A stretch of DNA of 64,000 nucleotides. It comes from Rhodospirillales bacterium. Its GTDB lineage: Bacteria > Pseudomonadota > Alphaproteobacteria > TMED109. This document shows positions 9,004 to 16,679 of this stretch, in pieces; the first letter of the stretch is position 1; each line of letters starts with the position of its first letter. Position numbers and translations under genes: made by a program. The stretch covers positions 62,001-126,000 of the forward strand of contig JAPPED010000015.1 of assembly GCA_028824295.1 (NCBI GenBank), in the 5' to 3' direction. The notes under the pieces were generated by a model. That model was given only the letters and a program-made list of their open reading frames with translations. It had not been told where the DNA came from and made no database searches.

Positions 9004-9976
9004 TTTCTGGGCCCGCCGGGACAGTGTCGCGGTGCGTGCCCTCACGCCCCTGGCAGCCTTCTGGACATGGGGAGCACGGCGGCGCCAGCGCCGCGGGCGA
9101 CCGCGGTCCTGTGGGGTGCCGGTCCTCTGCGTCGGCAACCTGGTGCTTGGCGGAAGCGGCAAGACACCGGTCGTGCTGGCGTTGGCCGAGCGACTTCGAA
9201 ACTCAGGCATCGAGGTCCACATCCTGTCCCACGGATACCGCGGCCGCCTCAAGGGCCCGATTCGGGTGGATCCGCACCAGCACACCGTCAGCGACGTCGG
9301 CGACGAGGCTTTGGTGGCCGCGCGCACCGCACCGACCTGGGTGGCTCGGGATCGGGCGGCCGGCGGCGCGGCGATCGCTGCGGCCGGCGCCGACTGCTTG
9401 GTCTTGGACGACGGCTTTCAGGACCCGTCGCTGGCCAAGGACTTGGCCCTCCTGGTATTCGACGGCGGGCTCGGTGTCGGGAACGGCCGCACCCTGCCGG
9501 CCGGCCCTCTGCGGGAGTCGCCCGACGACGGCTTTCGGCGCGCCCACGCTGCCGTCGTGATCGGCGAGGATACGGTGAACGTGAGCGCGGCCCTGCCCGC
9601 CACGTTGCCCTGTATCCGGGCTTCCATGCGGCCCGCGCCGGGCCTCGACGCCCTGCGGCGGCGGCGTGTCTTCGCGTTCGCCGGAATCGGGCGTCCCGAG
9701 AAGTTCTTCCGGTCGCTGCGGGAGCTCGGTGCCGACGTCGTCGGGACCCGGCCGTTTCCCGATCACCATCGATACCGCACGCGCGATCTGGAGCGGGTGC
9801 TGGCAGCGGCCAGGGAGTCAGCCGCGGTGCCGGTGACGACAACGAAGGATGAGGTGCGCCTGCCCGCGGAGTTCGCAGCACGGGTGATGGTGGCGGAAGT
9901 GCGCTTGCGCTTCGACGACGGCGGCGCGCTGGATGAACTCCTGGCGCGGGTGGTCGGCACCAGGGAGCCGGGATGA
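8990..9976 (+). CDS. lpxK: tetraacyldisaccharide 4'-kinase
   Basis: This 328-aa membrane-associated kinase phosphorylates the 4' position of the lipid A disaccharide. The P-loop GGSGKTP lies at about residues 54-60 after VLCVGNLVLG, and the LpxK motif LDDGFQDPSLAKDL follows. SHGYRGR and FPDHHRY also match the family. I use the ATG at 8990, inside the end of waaA and preceded by AAGGTGG. The stop overlaps the next ATG by 4 nt (ATGA), so it is coupled to the acyltransferase gene. Confidence 0.93.
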   Translation: MRAPDFWARRDSVAVRALTPLAAFWTWGARRRQRRGRPRSCGVPVLCVGNLVLGGSGKTPVVLALAERLRNSGIEVHILSHGYRGRLKGPIRVDPHQHTVSDVGDEALVAARTAPTWVARDRAAGGAAIAAAGADCLVLDDGFQDPSLAKDLALLVFDGGLGVGNGRTLPAGPLRESPDDGFRRAHAAVVIGEDTVNVSAALPATLPCIRASMRPAPGLDALRRRRVFAFAGIGRPEKFFRSLRELGADVVGTRPFPDHHRYRTRDLERVLAAARESAAVPVTTTKDEVRLPAEFAARVMVAEVRLRFDDGGALDELLARVVGTREPG

Positions 9977-10884
9977 GGCGCCGCTCCCCGCTCCGGCGAA
10001 TCCGCCACGCCGCGGAGGCGATCGGTCTGCATTCCGCAATGGCGGCATCCCGCGCCCTCGACATCGACCGGGCCTCCGCCCTGGGAAGCCGAGTGCTCCG
10101 GGCGCTGGGACCGCGTATTCCGCTGCACGCAACGGCGGAGGGCAATCTTCGTCGTATCCTGCCGGAACTGGATGCGGCGGGACGCGACCGCGTGCTGTCT
10201 GGCATGTGGGACAACTTGGGTCGGCTGGTATTCGAGTTTCCCCATCTGCACCGGCTGGACCCGTTCCGCCCCCAAATTGCGCCCCTTCCAGATGGAACTC
10301 CGCGGTTTCAACTGGAGGGTCTGGAGGTGATCGAGGGGCTCCGCGCACGTGGCCAATGCGCGGTATTTGCGAGCGCCCATCTCGCGAACTGGGAAATTGG
10401 GGCGCTGGTGCTCACCCGGGCAGGGATGCCGATGACCTACGTCTATCGACAGGCGGACAATCCCTGGGCGGACGACGTCATCCAGAGCTACCGGCTGGAA
10501 GACGCTGAGTTTGTCCGCAAACGCCACGCAGGTAGGGCCCTGCTCGATGCGCTGCGTCGGGGCCGCTCGGTCGGTGTCGTCAACGACCAGAAGCTCACCG
10601 AGGGGCCGTTGGTCGACTTTCTCGGAGTCCCGGCTGGGACGGCGCCGGTGGCCGCATCGCTGGCCCTGCGGGCCGGTCTTCCAGTCTTCCCGCTACGCGT
10701 TCAGCGGACTGGCGGCGCGGCTTTCCGGGTGACCATCGAGCCGGCCCTCCCGACGCCTGCTGAGCGCGGGACGCGTCGGGAACGCAGGCTGGCCCTGCTC
10801 CGGTCGCTCAACGAGCGGTACAGCAATTGGATCCGCGACTGCCCCGAACAATGGCTCTGGATTCACCGGCGCTGGCCAGCCTGA
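9973..10884 (+). CDS. lpxL: lipid A biosynthesis (lauroyl/myristoyl) acyltransferase, LpxL/HtrB family
   Basis: This 303-aa protein should transfer a secondary acyl chain onto Kdo2-lipid IVA. The H(x4)E catalytic motif is HLANWE at about 136-141. A VNDQKLTEGPLVDFLGVPAGT stretch follows, and the C-terminal EQWLWIHRRW is a strong family hallmark. It is translationally coupled to lpxK. With waaA and lpxK it forms the late lipid A steps in one operon. Whether it adds laurate, myristate or a longer chain cannot be told. Confidence 0.9.
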   Translation: MRRRSPLRRIRHAAEAIGLHSAMAASRALDIDRASALGSRVLRALGPRIPLHATAEGNLRRILPELDAAGRDRVLSGMWDNLGRLVFEFPHLHRLDPFRPQIAPLPDGTPRFQLEGLEVIEGLRARGQCAVFASAHLANWEIGALVLTRAGMPMTYVYRQADNPWADDVIQSYRLEDAEFVRKRHAGRALLDALRRGRSVGVVNDQKLTEGPLVDFLGVPAGTAPVAASLALRAGLPVFPLRVQRTGGAAFRVTIEPALPTPAERGTRRERRLALLRSLNERYSNWIRDCPEQWLWIHRRWPA

Positions 10885-10886
10885 TT

Positions 10887-11432
10887 CTAACCCTGGGTCA
10901 GGTCGACGCGGTCAAACGGGCCGAATGCGGCAGCTGCTGTTCCCGTGGTACGCCCATGTCTCCAGTCCTCGAGAGCCCATCGGACGGACGGGAAGGCGAG
11001 ATCGTCCCACGGCACTTCGCTCCAGGAAAACAGTCGGACCTCGAGGCTCTCGGCTCCCGGCGCAATATTGGGATCCATGAGCTGAGCGGCAAAGATGAGC
11101 TGGATGAGCGAGATGCGGGGTAGCGAATAGATGCCCAACGGCCGTTCGATCGCGATGACCGCTCCGGCTTCCTCCTCGGCCTCCCGCCTGGCGCCCGCCG
11201 CCGCGGTTTCGCCGGTTTCCAAGTAGCCCGCCGGCATGGTCCAGAAACCCGTACGGGGTGGAATGGCGCGTCGGCACAACAGCACCTGCTCGTCGTATTG
11301 AACGACCGCTCCCACCACGATCCGCGGATTCATATAGTGGATGAATCCGCAGTCGGTACAGACGTTTCGTTCGCGGTTGTCACCCTCCGGCACCATGCGG
11401 ACGACAGGACCACGAAGCGGTGCGTCGCTCAC
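10887..11432 (-). CDS. NUDIX hydrolase
   Basis: This 181-aa pyrophosphohydrolase carries a complete Nudix box (GYLETGETAAAGARREAEEE, followed by AGA). Upstream is a CTDCGFIHYMNPR segment typical of the NUDIX subfamily that begins with a short CxxC element. The substrate is probably a nucleoside-diphosphate derivative and is not identifiable. I chose the GTG at 11432 because it overlaps the stop of the sterol-desaturase-like gene as GTGA. An ATG at 11396 is the alternative, and neither has a strong Shine-Dalgarno. It converges with lpxL, with only 2 nt between the two stops. Confidence 0.85.
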   Translation of the reverse strand: MSDAPLRGPVVRMVPEGDNRERNVCTDCGFIHYMNPRIVVGAVVQYDEQVLLCRRAIPPRTGFWTMPAGYLETGETAAAGARREAEEEAGAVIAIERPLGIYSLPRISLIQLIFAAQLMDPNIAPGAESLEVRLFSWSEVPWDDLAFPSVRWALEDWRHGRTTGTAAAAFGPFDRVDLTQG

Positions 11433-12247
11433 CGGCCGGCCGGAGGAGGATTCTGATAGGCCGGAAGAGCGCACACCCACAGGAGCCCCTGTTGCGCCGG
11501 CACGCGATACTCCGCAAGCCCGATTTCCATGCCGGTGTGACCGGCGATGGGTTCGGCGCGGAACGTGCCGAACAACCGGTCCCACCAGGTGACGCTGAAC
11601 CCGAAATTCGAATCGGTTTCGGCCCGGATCGTCGAGTGGTGCACCCTATGCACGTCGGGGGTCACGATCACCAGTCGGAGTACCCGGTCGACGGCCTGGG
11701 GCAGAGCCAGGTTCGCATGGTGGAAGAGGGAAGTGGCGTTCAGCAGCACCTCGAAGGCCACGACGGCCGCTGGCGGCACGCCAAGCAAGGCAATGGTGGC
11801 GAACTTGATCAACATGGACAACACGATTTCACCGGGATGAAACCGGACTCCGGTGGTCACATCGACCTCGAGATCGGCATGATGGACTCGGTGAAAGCGC
11901 CACAGAAACGGGACGTGGTGGAAGGCTGCGTGCTGGGCGTAGATGACCAGGTCCAGCAGAGCAATGCCGACCAGGCACGCGGCCCAGTAGGGAACGCCGA
12001 GGATCGGTGCGAGGCCGATCTCGTGGGTGGTCATCATGGCTGCCCACTCGACCGCGAGCAGCGGAAAGAGCAGGCGGAGTGTCACTGTGTTGATGGCGGT
12101 CAGCGCCAGGTTCACCCCCCACCTCTTGGCCGTCGGTGCACGGCGCTGCCGCCGCGGAAACAGTTTCTCCAGAAGCGCCATGACGGCAAGTACGCCGGCG
12201 AAGGAAAAGAGGCGCACCTGATCTTCGTACAGGATCAGAAATTCCAA
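11429..12247 (-). CDS. sterol desaturase / fatty acid hydroxylase family membrane protein
   Basis: This 272-aa di-iron membrane oxygenase has the expected histidine boxes: HAAFHH, HRVHH, a later FHHAN and VHRVHHS. Several transmembrane segments surround them. The family hydroxylates or desaturates lipid substrates such as sterols, carotenoids, fatty acids or ornithine lipids; the substrate here is unknown. It is divergent from the quinone oxidoreductase gene and coupled to the NUDIX gene. Confidence 0.88.
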   Translation of the reverse strand: MEFLILYEDQVRLFSFAGVLAVMALLEKLFPRRQRRAPTAKRWGVNLALTAINTVTLRLLFPLLAVEWAAMMTTHEIGLAPILGVPYWAACLVGIALLDLVIYAQHAAFHHVPFLWRFHRVHHADLEVDVTTGVRFHPGEIVLSMLIKFATIALLGVPPAAVVAFEVLLNATSLFHHANLALPQAVDRVLRLVIVTPDVHRVHHSTIRAETDSNFGFSVTWWDRLFGTFRAEPIAGHTGMEIGLAEYRVPAQQGLLWVCALPAYQNPPPAGR

Positions 12248-12310
12248 CGCGGTATGTCCCCGGTCATGCGCATTCCAGTATAAGGGGCTGTCCGTTTCCG
12301 GGAATTAGCG

Positions 12311-13288
12311 ATGCGAAGCATGGTGGTCTCAGCACTGGGCGGCCCCGAGGTCCTGTGCCTCGAGGAGGGGCCAAGTCCGGCGCTCGAGCCGGAGTCCGTC
12401 CGGATCGACGTGTACGCGGCTGGAGTCAATTTCGCGGACTCCTTGTTGCTGCGCGGCCGATACCAGGTGCGCCCGCGGCCACCCTTCGCCCCCGGCCTCG
12501 AGATCGCTGGCGTTGTGCGGGAGATAGGTGCCGGAGTCCGGGCTCGCACCGTTGGAGAGCGCGTACTCGGCGTCATGCGTTACGGGGGTTTTGCCGACGA
12601 GGTGGTGATGCCCGAGGAAAACACGTACCCGCTGCCGGTGGGAATGGATTTCACGACGGGCGCCGCGTTCCCGGTCGCCTACGGAACCGCGCACGGCGCG
12701 CTTTCCTGGAAGGCGGCGCTGGCGGCCGGCGAAACGTGCCTGGTGCTCGGGGCGGCCGGCGGTGTGGGGCTGGCGGGCGTGGAAATTGCCGCGGCGATGG
12801 GTGCGCAGGTCATCGCGGCCGCCGGCAATGATGAGAAGCTGGCAATCTGCCGCGAACACGGCGCGACGGCAGGCATCAATTACCGGACCGACCGGGTGCG
12901 GACACGGTTGCCGGACCTGGCGCCCGGCGGCGTCGATGTGGTGCTGGACACCGTGGGAGGAGATGCCGGCGACGATGCCCTACGGCGACTTGCGTGGGAC
13001 GGCAGGATGGTGACCGTGGGGTTTACCGCCGGCCGAATTCCGACATTTCCCGCCAACCGATTGCTCCTGCAGAACGCCGCGGTTCACGGTCTCTACTGGG
13101 GTGAAGTTGCTGCACGCGAGCCGCAGCGGGTGGGAAAATCGTTCGCGCGCCTCGGCGAGTGGTATGGCGAGGGACGCCTGCGCCCCAGGGTGGCGACCGT
13201 GTTGCCCCTCGACAAAGCGGCGCATGCGATCGAACTGCTCTTGTCGCGGGCTGTCAGCGGCAAGGTCGTGCTTGATTGTCGGCGTTGA
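12311..13288 (+). CDS. NADPH:quinone oxidoreductase (zinc-independent MDR family)
   Basis: This 325-aa medium-chain dehydrogenase/reductase has an N-terminal GroES-like domain (VYAAGVNFADSLLLRGRYQ) and a Rossmann domain with GAAGGVGLAGVEIA. GGVDVVLDTVGGD and an LDKAAHAIELL tail match the QOR family. Structural-zinc cysteines are absent, as expected. It probably reduces quinones or alpha,beta-unsaturated carbonyls with NADPH. It is a single gene with a divergent neighbour, and the ATG gives the standard N-terminus. Confidence 0.88.
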   Translation: MRSMVVSALGGPEVLCLEEGPSPALEPESVRIDVYAAGVNFADSLLLRGRYQVRPRPPFAPGLEIAGVVREIGAGVRARTVGERVLGVMRYGGFADEVVMPEENTYPLPVGMDFTTGAAFPVAYGTAHGALSWKAALAAGETCLVLGAAGGVGLAGVEIAAAMGAQVIAAAGNDEKLAICREHGATAGINYRTDRVRTRLPDLAPGGVDVVLDTVGGDAGDDALRRLAWDGRMVTVGFTAGRIPTFPANRLLLQNAAVHGLYWGEVAAREPQRVGKSFARLGEWYGEGRLRPRVATVLPLDKAAHAIELLLSRAVSGKVVLDCRR

Positions 13289-13386
13289 GCCGCACTCGCT
13301 GCAGCCCGGCGGCTCGGCCCGGGGATCAGATAATCGATCCCGACAGCCATGGTGCGTAGGGCACGGACGTGTTTGAACCACGATTA

Positions 13387-13406
13387 CTGACCGAGACGTC
13401 GGTCAG
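13387..13406. promoter_or_regulatory. perfect inverted repeat upstream of the MATE gene (possible repressor operator)
   Basis: CTGACCGA and TCGGTCAG form perfect 8-bp arms around a GACG spacer, ending 15 nt before the MATE start codon. The position and form resemble a TetR-family operator that would block transcription of a drug exporter. No TetR gene lies next to it in this window, so the regulator is unknown. Confidence 0.5.
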
Positions 13407-13421
13407 CGGGGTCGCGCCTCG

Positions 13422-14738
13422 ATGACGTCGCGGCCGTTGCCGCGGGACCTGCCGATGTGGCGGCTGGCCGTGCCGATGATTCTGTCCAATCTCACGGTGC
13501 CATTGGTTGGCATGGTGGACACCGCTGTCGTGGGCCGTATCAGCGTTGCGGACATTGGCGCGGTGGCCGTGGGCGCCACGGTGTTCTCGTTCCTGTTCTG
13601 GACATTTGCATTTGTCCGCATGGGAACGACGGGTTTTGCGGCTCAGGCGCACGGGGCCGGCGACTTTCAGGGATTGGCCGGCGCCGGCGTTCGCGCCTAC
13701 GCGATGGCCGTGGTGATCGGCTGCGGGATGCTGATCCTGTCGATGCCCATCCGCTGGCTCGGGCTGCTGGTCGTTGGGCCTTCGGAGGCAGTCGCCCCGC
13801 TGGCCGACACGTACATAGGCATCCGTATCTGGTCGGCTCCCGCGACGTTGGTGAACTTTGTGGCCGCCGGCTGGCTCCTCGGGGTGCAGCGGGCAGACCT
13901 CGTCTTGGCCCTCCAGGTATTTATCAATCTGCTCAACGTGGCGCTCGACCTGTTGCTGGGAGTCGTCTTGGGATGGGGGCTGGTCGGCGTCGCATGGGCG
14001 ACGGTGATCGCTGAGCTGAGCGGCTCCGGGATCAGCATCGCGCTGACCGCCCGCCTTGCGGCCAAGCGAGGGGCTCCGTTTCGACTGGCGGCCGTTCGGG
14101 ATCTGCAGGCCTTTCGACGGATTGCTTCGGTCAACACTGACATTTTCCTGCGGACACTGATCGCGGTTTGCACGATCACGTCGTTCACGGCCGTGGGCGC
14201 CCGCATGGGCGAGCTGGTCTTGGCTGCGAACGGCATCCTGATGCTGCTCCAGACCTTTGTCGCCTACGGGCTCGACGGTTTCGCACATGCCGCCGAAGCT
14301 CTGGTGGGCGGCGCCGTCGGACGGCGCGACCGGCGAGCGTTTCGGGCGGCAGTGGCCGCGACCAGCCGATGGGCAGTGTTGGTCTCGGGGTGCTATGTGG
14401 CCGGGTACGCGCTGTTCGGAAATCAGATCGTAGGCATGATCTCGAACCTCCCGGAAGTACGCCAAATGGCGAGCACCTATCTGCCTTGGTCAATCGTGCT
14501 GCCGATCGTTTCGGTCTGGAGTTTCCAGCTGGACGGCATCTTCATCGGGGCGACCCGAACGCGGGCCATGCTCGTGGGCATGGCAATCAGCGGTGCCACG
14601 TTCTTCGTGGCGATGGCAGTTCTTGTGCCGCTGTACGCCAATCACGGGCTTTGGGCCGCTTACCTGGTGTTCATGGTGGCTCGGGCAGTGACGCTTGGCG
14701 CAGCGTACCCGGCGCTGGAGCGGACGCTACGCAACTGA
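13422..14738 (+). CDS. MATE family multidrug/cation efflux transporter (DinF-like)
   Basis: This 438-aa polytopic membrane protein has about twelve hydrophobic helices and the MATE opening PMILSNLTVPLVGMVDTAVVG. It includes NGILMLLQTFVAYGLDGFAHAAEALVGG, characteristic of the DinF subgroup. It should export organic cations or antibiotics using an ion gradient. A palindrome just upstream suggests repression by an unlinked regulator. The ATG gives the family N-terminus, although its ribosome site is weak. Confidence 0.9.
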   Translation: MTSRPLPRDLPMWRLAVPMILSNLTVPLVGMVDTAVVGRISVADIGAVAVGATVFSFLFWTFAFVRMGTTGFAAQAHGAGDFQGLAGAGVRAYAMAVVIGCGMLILSMPIRWLGLLVVGPSEAVAPLADTYIGIRIWSAPATLVNFVAAGWLLGVQRADLVLALQVFINLLNVALDLLLGVVLGWGLVGVAWATVIAELSGSGISIALTARLAAKRGAPFRLAAVRDLQAFRRIASVNTDIFLRTLIAVCTITSFTAVGARMGELVLAANGILMLLQTFVAYGLDGFAHAAEALVGGAVGRRDRRAFRAAVAATSRWAVLVSGCYVAGYALFGNQIVGMISNLPEVRQMASTYLPWSIVLPIVSVWSFQLDGIFIGATRTRAMLVGMAISGATFFVAMAVLVPLYANHGLWAAYLVFMVARAVTLGAAYPALERTLRN

Positions 14739-15100
14739 CAATCGCGGGCCCGCGAACCCGGGGCCAGGCCGTAGCGCCGAATGCGATGGAGACCGTAAAG
14801 ACCTGTTAGGACATTCAGAAGCGTACGTCGGCGGCGGCGATCTGGAGCAGCGAGTGTCCGTCTGTTCCCCCGGCGGGGGACACGATCCCGTTAAGGAGGC
14901 GACGGGGGCTTAGGTGTGCGAGGAGGCGCTTGGCCGCATGCGCGCAGCACAAGACCGGGTGGCGGCAACCTTGTGGACAGTGATTTCGGCACTCGAGAGC
15001 AGTGCCGTACGTTGCTGAATGCGTGGCGAAGACATGAAAGACAAGCTCGGCGGGCCCGAGCGTCTAGTTGCATGGTGTGTCCGGTGAACGGCGGCTCCGA
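14739..15100. other. 362-bp intergenic region, no gene recognised
   Basis: This lies between convergent genes. Several short open frames exist on both strands, but none has a convincing start or familiar motif. A GC-rich inverted repeat (TCCCCC/GGGGGA) lies around 14870-14882 and could end MATE transcription, but no T-run follows. A decayed gene cannot be excluded. Confidence 0.4.
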
Positions 15101-15766
15101 TCACGTAGTCTCTTGGGACAGGCCGTCGTCGGAAGTCGAACGCCGCCGTCGCTTGGAGGCCCACGCTTCGACGTCGGCACGCAGATAGCGCACCCGGTTG
15201 CCAAACTTGTGAAACTCTGGGCCGTCTCCACTCACGCGGTAACGGTCCAGCGTGCGCGGGGAAAGGCCCAGTAGAGCCGCCACCTCGCGCGTGCTCATAT
15301 ACTGGTGGGGGTTGTCCGTCATGCCGTGACCTCCATTGGCTGCACCTTGCGGCTTCGACTCCTGTCCGGACGATGCAGCGCGAACCGCCCGACGTTCCGC
15401 GTCATTTGAGTGCTTTCTCATCCACGCGCGTGCCTTGTCTACCGTTGCGAGACGGGGCGACGCACCGTGGCGAAGCTGTGTGACGAAGGAAGGACTACCG
15501 GTTACGCCTCGACCAAACTCCGATGACTTGACCCGGGTGACTGACAGAAAAGCCTCGACCTCGCGTCGAAACGTAGGGCCCATGGGCTCAAGACCCATGT
15601 ATTCCAACACTCTGTCGGCGGTGTTGAGCTGCGGTGACCGCCCGAGTTCCAAGTCAGCGACGAACGACGGATCGCCCACTGCTGCCTCGCCGAACGCCGT
15701 GCGCGTCATGCCGCGTCGTCGGATGAATGCGTTGATAGCGAAACGGAGTGTCTTCTCCCAATTCAT
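15101..15766 (-). CDS. DNA-binding protein with two tandem HTH-like repeats and a C-terminal excisionase/AlpA-type HTH
   Basis: This 221-aa protein (start MNWEKTL) has three apparent DNA-binding segments. Residues about 9-57 and 68-116 are an internal duplication with a 59-residue period, sharing FGxxxxGxPSFVxxLxxGxSPxLxT. A linker of about 35 residues follows. Residues about 157-205 (YMSTREVAALLGLSPRTLDRY, then NRVRYLRADVEAW) form an HTH_17/excisionase domain. An in-frame ATG at 15322 (residue 149) sits behind GGAGGT and would yield the last domain alone as a 73-aa protein. A start 22 codons upstream of 15766 is also possible. The AT-rich palindrome upstream could be its operator. I do not know a described protein with this exact layout. 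A role in controlling a mobile element is inferred from the domain type only. Confidence 0.7.
   Translation of the reverse strand: MNWEKTLRFAINAFIRRRGMTRTAFGEAAVGDPSFVADLELGRSPQLNTADRVLEYMGLEPMGPTFRREVEAFLSVTRVKSSEFGRGVTGSPSFVTQLRHGASPRLATVDKARAWMRKHSNDAERRAVRAASSGQESKPQGAANGGHGMTDNPHQYMSTREVAALLGLSPRTLDRYRVSGDGPEFHKFGNRVRYLRADVEAWASKRRRRSTSDDGLSQETT
15320..15334 (-). promoter_or_regulatory. strong internal ribosome binding site and ATG inside the three-domain HTH gene
   Basis: On the minus strand GGAGGT lies 6 nt before an in-frame ATG (15322). This is a better ribosome site than the one at the proposed gene start. It would start a free-standing 73-aa excisionase/AlpA-type protein. Either the gene makes two products or two formerly separate genes have been joined. 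Confidence 0.6.
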
Positions 15767-16679
15767 TGTTGCCACAAGTAGTTGGATTAACCTCGTTTGA
15801 CAATAACTTTTGTTATTTAATTGACTAGTCATGACGACAAAAACGCGAGAACATGCGAGAAAGCGCGACTAGATATGAGAAAAAAGCCCGGAATTTTCCG
15901 GATGTTAGGTGATGCCTGTCGGTGACTGGGTAGGACCGCGCTGACCAGCGGGGTACTGGGGCGTAGGAGGCGGCGGTGAACCGGACCGGACCGCTTCAAA
16001 GCGATACATACATTCGTACCATAAAACAAATTGTTTCGTAATGAGTGTTCACTTCCGGTTCAACTTGATAACGGATGCGTAATCGTTCAATTCATGGCTG
16101 CGCACCAATCGAGCTGGATTTATTCTTAACTTGCTTGCGATCTTATAGGCTTTCTAAATTAGATCGCGTTCAATTCTGATTTCTGTTTGCACCGTGCCGA
16201 CCTGTAGCTCCTTTTGAGTCGGCGGCACCGGTTGCGCACCCAGCGGGTTGGGTGCTGGGTCATCGTGCTTCCTGACCCGTCGACGTAGCAGAACCCCACC
16301 AACCGCCCCCGATGCGACCAACCCGGGAACTGGGCGCGCCCCTTTACTCGTGTACGCACAGACGACGTGTGCGGTTTCAGGAGTGAGATCGGCGGACGCC
16401 GGTGACCGGATGGCGCGTCAGTCGGTTCCGGGGCCGCAAGGAGCTGCATGACAACCCTGCGGAGGGAACGCAAACGGGACCGTCGTGCCGTCGCGACTCG
16501 TCTACCCGTTTGCTGATCGGAGGAGCGGAGCGAGTCCGGCCACACCGCATGACGGCCGCAGCGGCAATTCTGAATCCCGCGCAGGCGTCACGGGCCATCA
16601 ATGCCGCCCCGGGTCTCTTGGTCGGCGTTTGACCGGGCTACCGACCGCCTGTCCGTCCCCGCGCTCCGGCGCGTCTCGG
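15767..16679. other. 913-bp AT-enriched region without a recognised gene
   Basis: Parts of this stretch (about 15780-15900 and 16020-16200) are far richer in A+T than the rest of the window and contain runs such as TTATTCTTAACTTGC. A second short palindrome, AAACAA-A-TTGTTT, lies at 16024-16036. The right half returns to high GC. Open frames such as 16159-16545 on the minus strand are arginine-rich and unrecognisable. Base composition and the neighbouring excisionase-like gene suggest acquired DNA that has lost its genes. Confidence 0.5.
15802..15817. promoter_or_regulatory. AT-rich perfect palindrome upstream of the HTH gene
   Basis: AATAAC and GTTATT form perfect arms around TTTT, about 36-51 bp upstream of the start codon at 15766. 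In this GC-rich genome such a sequence stands out, and its position suits an autoregulatory operator. A TTGACA at 15797-15802 on the plus strand overlaps it, but I found no good matching -10 box. Confidence 0.45.

Noticed and set aside
13326-14465. 379-aa minus-strand open frame opposite the MATE gene
   Set aside because: It is antisense to a clear MATE transporter, and the product is His/Gln/Arg-rich with no motif.
14860-14890. possible intrinsic terminator after the MATE gene
   Set aside because: The inverted repeat is very GC-rich but has no following T-run, so it was only mentioned under the intergenic entry.
16159-16545. 128-aa minus-strand open frame in the AT-rich patch
   Set aside because: It is Arg-rich, has no ribosome site and resembles no family I know. 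A remnant gene cannot be excluded but cannot be supported.
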